A stretch of 27,343 nt of DNA from a bacterium (GTDB lineage Bacteria > Bacillota > Clostridia > Oscillospirales > Acutalibacteraceae), in contig SFWF01000013.1 of NCBI GenBank assembly GCA_004560045.1, forward strand, positions 1 to 27,343, given 5' to 3'. Position numbers and translations under genes: made by a program. Shown here piece after piece: positions 6,919 to 14,690 of the stretch (positions are counted from its first letter, which is position 1; each line of letters opens with the position of its first letter). The notes under the pieces are model-generated. The model made no database searches. It was not told the origin of the DNA and saw only the letters and a program-made list of their open reading frames with translations.

Positions 6919-8082
6919 TTATTTAATGACGCGAACGCGGATGATTCCGTCAACGGCCATAAGCTTATCTTCAATTCCGTCGAATACGGTCTCGACATCG
7001 AGGAGAGAATAGGCGTAGTCGCCGCGGGAAGCATTCTGCATATTGTGAACGTTGATGTTCTGCTCGGCAAGAGCAGTAGTTATGGCAGAGATGATGCCGG
7101 GGATGTTCTTATGAAGCACGCATACACGGGCATCGCCGTTTCTTGCCATAGATACTGCGGGGAAGTTGACCGAGTTTACGATGTTACCGTTTTCGATATA
7201 GTCGATAAGCTCGTGAGCGGCCATATAAGCGCAGTTATCCTCGGATTCGGGGGTAGAAGCGCCGAGATGAGGAATAGCGGTAACATTTTCTACGCCGATC
7301 ATTTCGTCGCTGGGGAAGTCGACAACGTAGGAAGCAACCTTACCGTTGCCGAGCGCCTCGATCATATCGTCGGAGTTTACGAGTTCGCCGCGAGCAAAGT
7401 TAAGGATACGAACACCGTCCTTCATCTGAGCAAAGGCATCCTTGTTTACAGAGCCCTTGGTGTCCTTGGTGCAGGGAATGTGGAGGGAGATGTAGTCGCA
7501 GTTTGCATAAAGCTCGGCAAGGTCGTCGCAGTATTTAACGGTAGAAGAAAGATTCCAGGCGTTTTTGATAGAGAGATAGGGGTCGTAGCCGTAAACCTTC
7601 ATACCAAGCTTTTCGGCGGCATTGGCAACGAGAACACCGATAGCACCGAGGCCTACAACACCGAGGGTCTTGCCTAAAACTTCGGGTCCTACGAAGTTAC
7701 CCTTGCCCTTTTCGACCATTTTTCCGACCTGATCGCCGTTGCCCTTAAGGGTCTTAGCCCAGTCGATAGCGGCGGCAATTTTACGGGAGGAAAGCATAAG
7801 TCCTGCGATAACGAGTTCCTTAACGGCGTTAGCGTTAGCACCGGGGGTATTGAAAACTACGATTCCCTCTTCGGCACAGCGGTCGCAGGGAATGTTGTTA
7901 ACACCTGCGCCTGCTCTGGCGATAGCGAGAAGGGACTTATCGAACTCTACGTCGTGAAGAGCGGCAGAACGAACGATAGCGCCAACAGGAGCTTCGACCT
8001 CGTCGCCGATAGTATATTTCTTTGCGTCGAACTCGTCGGTTGCGACCGAAGAGATCTTGTTGTAAGTTTTAATGTTGTACAT
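6919..8082 (-). CDS. serA: D-3-phosphoglycerate dehydrogenase, short form with C-terminal ACT domain
   Basis: 387 aa. It oxidises 3-phosphoglycerate to 3-phosphohydroxypyruvate with NAD, the committed step of serine synthesis. The NAD-binding Rossmann motif G-L-G-A-I-G is at 144-149, the adenine-ribose acidic position follows at Y-D-P near 167, and the catalytic triad is Arg231 (F-A-R-G-E), Glu260 and His272 (P-H-L-G-A-S-T). About 318-387 is an ACT domain, consistent with serine feedback. The length fits the roughly 390-residue clostridial type lacking the ASB domain. The ATG has GGAGG at a normal distance. No serC or serB is adjacent. With no terminator after the stop, transcription may run into the ilvA leader, whose own terminator would then control it. 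Confidence 0.95.
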   Translation of the reverse strand: MYNIKTYNKISSVATDEFDAKKYTIGDEVEAPVGAIVRSAALHDVEFDKSLLAIARAGAGVNNIPCDRCAEEGIVVFNTPGANANAVKELVIAGLMLSSRKIAAAIDWAKTLKGNGDQVGKMVEKGKGNFVGPEVLGKTLGVVGLGAIGVLVANAAEKLGMKVYGYDPYLSIKNAWNLSSTVKYCDDLAELYANCDYISLHIPCTKDTKGSVNKDAFAQMKDGVRILNFARGELVNSDDMIEALGNGKVASYVVDFPSDEMIGVENVTAIPHLGASTPESEDNCAYMAAHELIDYIENGNIVNSVNFPAVSMARNGDARVCVLHKNIPGIISAITTALAEQNINVHNMQNASRGDYAYSLLDVETVFDGIEDKLMAVDGIIRVRVIK

Positions 8083-8127
8083 AACAGTACCTCCAAACAG
8101 TTTAGCGGCTTAAAGCCTATTGATATC

Positions 8128-8155
8128 ATTATATTACGAATTTTTCAAAAGTCAA
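8128..8155 (-). promoter_or_regulatory. Promoter of serA
   Basis: TTGACT (complement 8150-8155), 16 bases, then TATAAT (complement 8128-8133). It lies between the end of the upstream gene (stop at 8165) and the serA start, giving a leader of about 40 nt. A small GGCT-TTA-AGCC hairpin (8107-8117) lies in that leader. Confidence 0.7.
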
Positions 8156-8164
8156 TACGGTTTG

Positions 8165-9922
8165 TTAAAAGTTTGTCACATTTGCATACTTTTTGGCGAG
8201 TTCGGTAATACCTTTATAGTCAGAGTTTTGAAGCATTTTCTTATCTATTATATTCGAGCCTACTCCGAAGCCGCAAACACCTGCTTTAAGGTAGGTTTCC
8301 ATATTGGTCTCGTCGATACCGCCTACCGCTAAAAGCTTTATATGAGACAGTGGCGCTTTTACCGCCTTTACGTAGTCGGGACCCATATTGGTTATGGGGA
8401 AAAGCTTAACGAAATCGGCGCCGTATTCGTGGGCACAGCATATCTCGGTGGGGGTCAGAGCGCCCGGCATTGACACCATTTGGCAAAGGTAGGTTTCTCT
8501 TATGACCTCGGGGTTAGTATCAGGAGATATTATAAAGCATCCACCCGCACCTCTGGTAAGGCGAACCTGCTTTTTGGTTAGAACGGTGCCTGCGCCGATA
8601 TACATTCTGTCTCCGAAATGATCGACCAGAGCCTTAATATTTTCGGCGGTCTCTTGGTCGGAAACACTTCCGTTTGCGCTATAGGTTATCTCTAAAAGAC
8701 GTATTCCTCCCTCGTAGAGCGCTTCGGCCAGAGGGATAAGCTTTTCTTTTTCCACGCCGCGCACTATCGCAATAAGCTTTTCCCTTTCGACCGCTTTTAC
8801 GATCTCGTCCTTTTTAGGAATTATTACGGGCTTACTTACGGTAGTAATTTCGATATCCTTATCGGTTATTACGTCCTCTTCGGTAAAGCAGGTAAAGAGG
8901 ATCTCCCGTTCAGACGTTCTGCCAATGTCGTATGTCAGATATATCTTACCGTTATGATATGAAGCGTCGGGATAAGAAATATCATGACGGGTATCTATGC
9001 ATTTCGAATATTTCCAACTTTTACCGTCGTCCTCGGAAAGCTTTATCGTCATATTGGTTCGGTCGGTCTTATGGTCGTTATGAACCAGCAATACTCGGCC
9101 AGAAGGAAGCTTTTCAACGTAAAGGCGACTGCTCGGAGCGGAAACCTCCGAAAGAACGGGCTCACTCCAAGTCAGACCGTTATCCTTTGAAATACATTCG
9201 GCAAAGCCTCCGAGATACGTTCTCGCAAACATTCTTACATCGCCGTTTTCCATTTGGTAAGCCATTCCCTCGTCGAAGGGAGTACCAAGCTTTTCGGCAC
9301 CGTAATAATGCTCGTAGGTCTCGCCCTTGTCGTGGGTTATGCTGTAGCCGTAGCGGTCGTTTAACTGATCGTAGGCGAAAAGCAGCCAATCGCCGTTTTT
9401 AAGGAAGGTCGGCTTACAGCGGAGAAATCCCCTATATACGTATCGGGGGGCGGAAAACTCGATATTCTCAGCATCAGGGTCTTCACATATTATCTCCCAT
9501 TCCGCGTGGGTAAAATCGTCAAAGATATATCCGTCGACGGAAAAGCGCGGCGCTCCCTTTTCGTCAAGTGCGTTTTCTTCGGTTAGCTTTTCGGTGTTAT
9601 TCTGAACCCAAACGAGGTGAAGCTTGTCGTCGGGGTCGATAAAAAGCTGAATATCCAGCGCATGCACCGACAGTTCGGTACTGCTCGGAATAGCCAAGAT
9701 AGGCTCTGACCAGCTTTTACCGCCGTCGTCGCTATATATAAGAAGGTTGTAGTTTTCCATGTGCGGCTCGCGAATACCGCCCGCATACCAACCGAGAAAT
9801 ATCCTTCCGCCCTTTGTTACGGCGATGGTCGGACAGCCTTGATAGCTCCTTATTTTCTCGTCGAACTTTAAACTTTTGGGATTTTTGATGACCTCACAGG
9901 GGATTTTGTTTGCGTATTTCAT
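8165..9922 (-). CDS. Fusion protein: sialidase-like BNR propeller plus KDPG/KDPGal-type aldolase
   Basis: 585 aa in one unbroken frame. Residues about 20-350 resemble BNR_2 sialidase-like proteins: an opening R-S-Y-Q-G-C-P-T-I followed by a G-R-I-F-L-G-W-Y-A-G-G strand, and three Asp boxes S-x-D-x-G-x-(S/T)-W at 64-71, 245-252 and 296-303. About 372-585 is a complete KDPG/KHG aldolase: L-I-A-I-V-R-G (383-389), Glu411 in L-E-I-T, G-A-G-T-V-L, P-G-A-L-T-P-T-E, the Schiff-base Lys506 in F-V-K-L-F-P, and A-V-G-G-I. The aldolase part should cleave a 2-keto-3-deoxy-6-phospho sugar acid to pyruvate and a triose phosphate. The propeller substrate is unknown; true sialidase activity is unproven. No signal peptide. 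It follows dgoK by 16 bp, so the kinase would feed the aldolase. No internal Met or ribosome site is seen at the junction. Confidence 0.85.
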   Translation of the reverse strand: MKYANKIPCEVIKNPKSLKFDEKIRSYQGCPTIAVTKGGRIFLGWYAGGIREPHMENYNLLIYSDDGGKSWSEPILAIPSSTELSVHALDIQLFIDPDDKLHLVWVQNNTEKLTEENALDEKGAPRFSVDGYIFDDFTHAEWEIICEDPDAENIEFSAPRYVYRGFLRCKPTFLKNGDWLLFAYDQLNDRYGYSITHDKGETYEHYYGAEKLGTPFDEGMAYQMENGDVRMFARTYLGGFAECISKDNGLTWSEPVLSEVSAPSSRLYVEKLPSGRVLLVHNDHKTDRTNMTIKLSEDDGKSWKYSKCIDTRHDISYPDASYHNGKIYLTYDIGRTSEREILFTCFTEEDVITDKDIEITTVSKPVIIPKKDEIVKAVEREKLIAIVRGVEKEKLIPLAEALYEGGIRLLEITYSANGSVSDQETAENIKALVDHFGDRMYIGAGTVLTKKQVRLTRGAGGCFIISPDTNPEVIRETYLCQMVSMPGALTPTEICCAHEYGADFVKLFPITNMGPDYVKAVKAPLSHIKLLAVGGIDETNMETYLKAGVCGFGVGSNIIDKKMLQNSDYKGITELAKKYANVTNF

Positions 9923-9938
9923 AATAAGACTCCAAAAA

Positions 9939-10865
9939 TTAGATTTCTTCTATTATCTTTATCTGCCCGCGCAGGGTTGCTTGCTCGCTTTCGGTCTCGG
10001 ATATTTCGGTTATATCCAAATCCGATATTTCTCGAAGTATGAGCGCTATAGGCTTTCGAATATATTTTGTTCCGCTTACAAATATTCGCTTGCTTGAGCT
10101 TCTTAAAACCGCCGAAACATCGTCCGAAAGGATCGCTCCCATAAAAAAGCTATAGACCTCGGCCGGGGTATTATTAAACAGGTTTTTAAGGATTCTAACC
10201 TTAAAAAGGGCTTCGCCGAGACTGTTTTCGGACGCATATTTATAGCCCTCTATAAGATATTCCTTAGAGAGCTCTCCGACAGACAGATCGACGGCGTCCT
10301 TAAGTATCGTATTTCCCGAAACGGCGGCTATAAGCTCTCCCGTCAGCAGGGTTTTAATATCGGTAATTTTCCCGCTTTCATCCGCCCACATAAGCTTGGT
10401 ATGAGAGCCTGCGAGAATATAGACTCCTTCTCCCCTGTAAAGGCCTAATATCTCGGTCTCCTCTCCCCTTACCATATCGGTATTATCGAAAGTACCGTCG
10501 GAGCATTTTACTCCCCTTACAAATGTAAAAGGAACCGAGGATATCTCGGGGAAAAGCTCGGTATGAAGCCCTTCACGCAGTTCTTCCTTTCCTGCGGGAA
10601 GGGGCAGATGGGGCAGATTGCAAAGACCGAATTCGCAGGTTATCATACCCGAAGCGATGATTTTAGAAACATCCGCCTCAGTAAGACCGTTTTCGGCCAA
10701 AAGCTTGCTTATTCCCTCTTTTAGGGCATTTTTTAGCAGAGAGCCGTCGCCGATACTTTTTGACGCGCCGACGTTATACTTTACTGTTTTAATTATCTTA
10801 TTATCTTGAACTAAGGCAATTCGGGTATTGGTGGTTCCCGAATCTACGCTTATATAAACGCTCAT
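9939..10865 (-). CDS. dgoK: 2-dehydro-3-deoxygalactonokinase (DgoK family)
   Basis: I set the start at the ATG complement 10863-10865 (308 aa), which follows GGAGGAG at a good distance and begins directly with the conserved M-S-V-Y-I-S-V-D-S-G-T-T-N-T-R phosphate-binding strand; an upstream in-frame ATG ten codons earlier lacks a ribosome site. DgoK-type kinases phosphorylate 2-keto-3-deoxygalactonate at O6 with ATP. Family hallmarks are M-V-R-G-E-E-T-E (131-138) and A-G-S-H-T-K-L-M-W (152-160). Its product is the substrate type of the aldolase domain encoded 16 bp downstream, together giving a De Ley-Doudoroff-like lower route. No galactonate dehydratase (dgoD) or transporter is in the window, so the actual sugar acid is open. 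Confidence 0.88.
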   Translation of the reverse strand: MSVYISVDSGTTNTRIALVQDNKIIKTVKYNVGASKSIGDGSLLKNALKEGISKLLAENGLTEADVSKIIASGMITCEFGLCNLPHLPLPAGKEELREGLHTELFPEISSVPFTFVRGVKCSDGTFDNTDMVRGEETEILGLYRGEGVYILAGSHTKLMWADESGKITDIKTLLTGELIAAVSGNTILKDAVDLSVGELSKEYLIEGYKYASENSLGEALFKVRILKNLFNNTPAEVYSFFMGAILSDDVSAVLRSSSKRIFVSGTKYIRKPIALILREISDLDITEISETESEQATLRGQIKIIEEI

Positions 10866-10886
10866 TCTTATCTCCTCCTTCCTATA

Positions 10887-10914
10887 ATTATACATAAAAA
10901 ACGGCTAAAGTAAA
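10887..10914 (-). promoter_or_regulatory. Probable promoter of dgoK and the fusion gene
   Basis: TTTACT (complement 10909-10914), 16 bases, TATAAT (complement 10887-10892), just after the terminator of the upstream gene. The -10 is perfect and the -35 matches four of six positions. The TSS to ATG distance would be only about 15 nt, which is short but leaves the GGAGG site intact. Confidence 0.5.
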
Positions 10915-10922
10915 CTGTTTTT

Positions 10923-10955
10923 AAAAATCCCTCCCACCTTTTTGGTGAGAGGGAG
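10923..10955 (-). terminator. Rho-independent terminator after the GH20-like gene
   Basis: On the minus strand CTCCCTCTCACC pairs with GGTGGGAGGG (one G-U) around AAAAA and runs into ATTTTT. It begins four bases after the stop codon at 10959 and separates this gene from dgoK. Confidence 0.8.
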
Positions 10956-10958
10956 AGA

Positions 10959-12335
10959 TTAAACTTGTTTTTCGGCCCAGCCTGAGGTTTCGTAGGTCTT
11001 GCCTTCGGGGGCTACGCGACGGAAGATGTTGTAGGCGCGGTCGGTGATGCTGTCGTGCCAATACTCAAAGCTTTTTTCTCCAAAAGCGCAAAGGCCTGCG
11101 AAGACGATATTCTGTACACCCGGGCTGACGATAAGCTTGTTCCAGGTGGTCTCCATTATACCTAGACAGCCTTCGGTTTCTGCGGTACTTACGGCGGCGG
11201 GGATATTTTCGTGGATCTCCCAAGGGCAACAGATAACGTCAAAGCCGTATTCTCTGATTTTTGAGGTGGTTTTCCACGGAGCATTTACCGCGTCGTACTG
11301 CCAGTCGGCAACGATAAGACGCTTATCGAGGGAGGTCAGCAGCTTTTCGGCGTATTCCTTCGTCGAATTACATCCGTAGGCAATTCGCCAAGGGTGATTC
11401 GGGTCCTTGGGCTCGTCGGGGAAAAAATCGTTGCTCAGCAGCATATCGCCCCAGATAATTCCCCTTCTTCCCTTTTCGGAAAGATCGTCCTGAACCTCGC
11501 GGAGCCAGTCACCAAGCTCGTCGGCATCGAACTCCATTCCCGCCTCGTCACAGCCGAGATGGAAATATTCTCCCTCACCGAAAAGGTCGCAAAGCTCGCT
11601 TCTAACACTTTTAAGGAGAGCTTTTACCTCGGGGTTCTTAAAGTTCCAGACCCAGCCGTAGCTCTTCGGATAGTAAAGGTGCTCGAGGGCAAGATTCTGA
11701 TCTAAAACGGTATGCTTTCCCGCATAGCCCATACGGGCAAGGGCGGCGTGACCGAGATGCTGAAAGAAGGGTATGACCTCCATACCAAGAGCGTTTGCTT
11801 CTCCTACAAGCTCGCGTATCTCGTCCTTTGTAAAGGCGTTCGGCCAGGCAAGCTCCTTTAAGGTATCGAGCTTGATCGAGCCCCAGGTTTCGAGAATAAC
11901 GTGGGTATATTTTGCCATACCGCAGGTACGGACGACCTTACGGATGGTGTTCAGAGAGTATTCGGGGAAAAGGCAGATATGGATTGCTCTGAAGGGTATC
12001 TTTGCGCTGTCTCTTACAGAGAGAGTTTCTATTCTATAGTCGTTTTTGCCGTAGCAGAAGATCATTTCAAGGAGGCTTAAAAAACCTTTTACGGCGCTTT
12101 TATAGTCTTTACCCCGAGCGTAGGCACCCTCTTCGGTTACGTTTATAACGTATTCGGCGTCACCGAGGTCGGCAGGGACGGCTTTTCCGATAGAAAATAC
12201 GGTATCGTTATCGGTAAAGGTATAGTTCCACTTTACGGTATAGGCATAATTATGCACCGTATCGAGGATGGCAGGGTTGTTGGCCTTTTTCGGCACCGAA
12301 ATATTCTGATTTTCAGAAAGTTTAAAGTAGTTCAT
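10959..12335 (-). CDS. GH20-like beta-N-acetylhexosaminidase, cytosolic
   Basis: 458 aa without a signal peptide. The N-terminal 100 residues resemble the alpha/beta domain that precedes GH20 barrels (A-Y-A-R-G-K-D-Y-K-S-A-V-K-G-F near 71-85). The barrel follows from F-R-A-I-H (115-119), with P-F-F-Q-H-L-G-H at 189-196 and the diagnostic H-L-G-C-D-E at 259-264; Asp263-Glu264 correspond to the substrate-assisted catalytic pair that removes terminal beta-GlcNAc or GalNAc. A W-G-D-M-L-L motif (295-300) follows as in the family. The barrel is shorter than in secreted GH20 enzymes. AAAGGAGG precedes the ATG. It has its own promoter (12455-12483) and terminator, so it appears monocistronic. The substrate could differ from N-acetylhexosaminides. 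Confidence 0.8.
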   Translation of the reverse strand: MNYFKLSENQNISVPKKANNPAILDTVHNYAYTVKWNYTFTDNDTVFSIGKAVPADLGDAEYVINVTEEGAYARGKDYKSAVKGFLSLLEMIFCYGKNDYRIETLSVRDSAKIPFRAIHICLFPEYSLNTIRKVVRTCGMAKYTHVILETWGSIKLDTLKELAWPNAFTKDEIRELVGEANALGMEVIPFFQHLGHAALARMGYAGKHTVLDQNLALEHLYYPKSYGWVWNFKNPEVKALLKSVRSELCDLFGEGEYFHLGCDEAGMEFDADELGDWLREVQDDLSEKGRRGIIWGDMLLSNDFFPDEPKDPNHPWRIAYGCNSTKEYAEKLLTSLDKRLIVADWQYDAVNAPWKTTSKIREYGFDVICCPWEIHENIPAAVSTAETEGCLGIMETTWNKLIVSPGVQNIVFAGLCAFGEKSFEYWHDSITDRAYNIFRRVAPEGKTYETSGWAEKQV

Positions 12336-12454
12336 AATAAAACCTCCTTTAAGGCAATAATATAAAGTTTTTACAGAAATTTCAATATGTCGGACAAAAT
12401 GTATGCCTTTTGGCGAAGATTAGGTATCTCTTGTCAAAAAATATCCGCATTTTG

Positions 12455-12483
12455 ATTATAACAAGCCCTTGGGCACATTACAA
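12455..12483 (-). promoter_or_regulatory. Probable promoter of the GH20-like gene
   Basis: TTGTAA (complement 12478-12483), 17 bases, TATAAT (complement 12455-12460) with TGT directly before it, an extended -10. The leader to the ATG at 12335 would be about 110 nt. The 12336-12524 stretch otherwise shows only a second TTGACA without a partner and a small TGTCGGACA palindrome. Confidence 0.55.
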
Positions 12484-12524
12484 GTGGACAATTCAACCGA
12501 AAAGGTGTAAAAGAATTCTTTCGT

Positions 12525-12638
12525 TTAAGAGCTATAGCGACAAAAACTGCGGCAAGGGCAATAACCGCAACCAATAAGACCTATCGACAAGACGGCTGCA
12601 AGAATAAGACTAACTATTCTTTTTATAAAACACCTCAT
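12525..12638 (-). CDS. Small coupled ORF, lipoprotein-like or remnant membrane peptide
   Basis: A 37-residue frame whose ATG (complement 12636-12638) overlaps the TAA stop of the GH42-like gene by one base (TAATG), a common arrangement for translational coupling. The peptide starts M-R-C-F-I-K-R and has a hydrophobic run ending L-I-G-C-G, like a lipobox, then a short Cys-rich tail. In another frame the DNA from about 12574 down to 12436 reads V-A-V-I-A-L-A-A-V-F-V-A-I-A-L-K-R-K, a second membrane-helix-like stretch. So this may be a frameshifted two-helix membrane protein. No good ribosome site of its own is seen. Function unknown, and it may not be a real gene. Confidence 0.35.
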   Translation of the reverse strand: MRCFIKRIVSLILAAVLSIGLIGCGYCPCRSFCRYSS

Positions 12639-14416
12639 TAAGTATTCTTAAGGGTGAAGATAAGGGTTTCGTGTTTTTTCATATCGAGGACGATCTTGTC
12701 CGAAACAAAGGGCTTTGCGTTCGAGCAGACGTTTTTGATGAGCGCTTTTTTCGGAAGCTTTATTTCCTTTTTGCCCGATGACGCGGTGTGGATAGCCAAA
12801 AGGCTGTTACCAAAAAGAATTACGTCGTCCGACTCACAAAAAACGTGAGCCTTAGCACTTTTTGCAAATTCACGAAGCTCCTTGGGAGTAAATTCCCATT
12901 TTTCCATACTGCTGCAAAGCATTGGAATACCCGCCTGCTTGCAAAGAGCTTTTGCTTCCTCAAGCTCGGGCGAAGATACGGCGGTCGGGAGAATTATAGC
13001 CTTATAGTCCTTATAGCGGGCCTTAAAATCGTCGAGAAGATAGAGATCGAAGGCAAGTCCGCTATTACCGAGACTATTCCTGATATCGCACTGCGAACGG
13101 GCGGAACGATGACTCATTCCCTGATACTGATAGAGCTTTCCGTCGACGAAAACAGCTATGTCGGTCTTAACGCTATACTGCATATAATCGTGCTTCTCGA
13201 AAAGTCTTCTGCAGCGCTTGGCTTCGGACATATAACGGGGATGATCGTACCATCCGCCCCACATATCGAACCACCAAAGGCTATTACCGCGGGTGATCTG
13301 ATGAGCAAAGGCTTTACGCATTGCGGCCACCGAGCCCTTTACGGTTTTGGGACCGCGCCATATATCGCCGTAATAGCTGTTAGTCTTATCGGCACCGGGT
13401 CGGCAGTTATTTATGTAATCGGAAAGAGAGGTTCTTATATCACATTCGGAAAAATAGATCTTTCCGTGCTCGCGAAGGGATGCAAAAGGAAGTGAATCTC
13501 CCCAATCTATACCGAGAGCACGGGTCTTTACATAAGAATTGGGGGAACAGAAAAAATCGATATAGGGACAGTCGATAATTTGATGAAGGGCGACGTCACC
13601 CGGAAGCGGACTGCAAATCTCGGTTATATAGCCGTAGAAGGTTCCTACGGTCTGTTCAAAGTTGGTTACTTCCTTGACGGTTTTGGCAAAGTGGGCAATA
13701 CTATCGGCCACCGCTGTGTTGCTGAACTCGAGGTAACGTGTCAGAAGCTTATCTTCGATCTTGCCCTCGACGCAGAGCTTCTTCATATCGGGGAGCTCGC
13801 GGGGCAGGTCCTCGTCGGGATATTTTTCGTCGAGAAAGCGGAAAAAGTATTTTTTAGCATTTTCGCATACTCCGCCCTGCCTACAGTGATGAAACCATTC
13901 CTCGGTATCGCCGTCGGCAAGATGATAGCCTATTATATTCTCGGCGTAGGAGGAGTTTTTGACGTGATCTATAAGAGCCTTAAGGAAGATATCGCCTTGT
14001 TTACGGAAAGCATCGGAGAAGAGCATTTCCCTCTTTTCTCCACAGGGAGCTATGATGATCTCCTCGGGATTTTGCTCGCACCACCACTCGGGCATAGCCA
14101 TAAATACACGGGGGAAGATATAGGCATTTGGGTTAACGCGAAGCACCTTGGCGACCGCTTCGTCTACAATAGAAAAATCGGGCTCGTTTTCTTTATCGAA
14201 GATACCCTTCTCGTAGGGGGTAAATGCGGTAGTTGAATTGAGCGAACGAGAGGCAAAAGCAAAGGTTACGGAATATAGATCGTAGCCTGCCTTTGTGAAA
14301 GCTTCATAATGATTTCGCTCGTCGAAATAGGTAGTATAGGCGCAGGAGGGCACCTGCTTGTCGTTAATAAAAAGTCTTACGGTACCGTCTATCTTCTTTA
14401 CATAGCTTTTTGCCAT
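12638..14416 (-). CDS. GH42-like (clan GH-A) glycoside hydrolase, probable beta-galactosidase-type
   Basis: I choose the ATG complement 14414-14416 (592 aa), preceded by AAGGGTG; a GTG three codons earlier is the alternative. The N-terminal half reads as a (beta/alpha)8 barrel, with F-P-R-V-F-M-A-M-P-E-W-W near 101-112. Likely catalytic acids are the Glu pair in D-G-D-T-E-E-W (172/173) and Glu324 in Y-F-S-E-C-D. L-W-W-F-D-M-W-G-G-W-Y-D near 380-392 fits a barrel-end strand. About 415-525 has an alpha/beta segment (T-D-I-A-V-F-V-D, K-A-I-I-L-P-T-A) like the GATase-type trimerisation domain of GH42. No signal peptide, so cytosolic. The acid/base motif lacks the usual Asn-Glu, so the exact family and sugar are uncertain. 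A TATAAT at complement 14437-14442 may be its -10; no good -35 is seen. Confidence 0.65.
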   Translation of the reverse strand: MAKSYVKKIDGTVRLFINDKQVPSCAYTTYFDERNHYEAFTKAGYDLYSVTFAFASRSLNSTTAFTPYEKGIFDKENEPDFSIVDEAVAKVLRVNPNAYIFPRVFMAMPEWWCEQNPEEIIIAPCGEKREMLFSDAFRKQGDIFLKALIDHVKNSSYAENIIGYHLADGDTEEWFHHCRQGGVCENAKKYFFRFLDEKYPDEDLPRELPDMKKLCVEGKIEDKLLTRYLEFSNTAVADSIAHFAKTVKEVTNFEQTVGTFYGYITEICSPLPGDVALHQIIDCPYIDFFCSPNSYVKTRALGIDWGDSLPFASLREHGKIYFSECDIRTSLSDYINNCRPGADKTNSYYGDIWRGPKTVKGSVAAMRKAFAHQITRGNSLWWFDMWGGWYDHPRYMSEAKRCRRLFEKHDYMQYSVKTDIAVFVDGKLYQYQGMSHRSARSQCDIRNSLGNSGLAFDLYLLDDFKARYKDYKAIILPTAVSSPELEEAKALCKQAGIPMLCSSMEKWEFTPKELREFAKSAKAHVFCESDDVILFGNSLLAIHTASSGKKEIKLPKKALIKNVCSNAKPFVSDKIVLDMKKHETLIFTLKNT

Positions 14417-14640
14417 TTTTATCACCCTTGTTTCAGATTATACTTACATTTTAAGAGAAAAGATACACAATTTCAACCTCTAATACGCAGAATGAGTAAA
14501 AGTCGTCATATTTAACTCTACGATTTGTGGATAAACCCTTCGGTAATTACGTAGTTTAATTATACGGATAAAGAGCAACCGAATTAATGAATTGTATTGA
14601 TATTTAATACTGTATTGAACTAAAGCACCATAAACATAAC

Positions 14641-14672
14641 AAAAAGGATGTATCCGAAGATACATCCTTTTT
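14641..14672 (-). terminator. Bidirectional terminator downstream of tuf
   Basis: AAAAAGGATGTATC (14641-14654) pairs perfectly with GATACATCCTTTTT (14659-14672) around CGAA. It starts about 18 bases after the tuf stop. The remaining 14443-14640 stretch is AT-rich and shows no gene or clear signal. Confidence 0.9.
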
Positions 14673-14690
14673 AGTTAATTCAAGATAGAA

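Noticed and set aside
12788..13495. 235-codon plus-strand frame with a hydrophobic stretch, opposite the GH42-like gene
   Set aside because: The minus-strand frame has clear glycosidase motifs over its full length; the hydrophobic patch is a by-product of the complementary codons.
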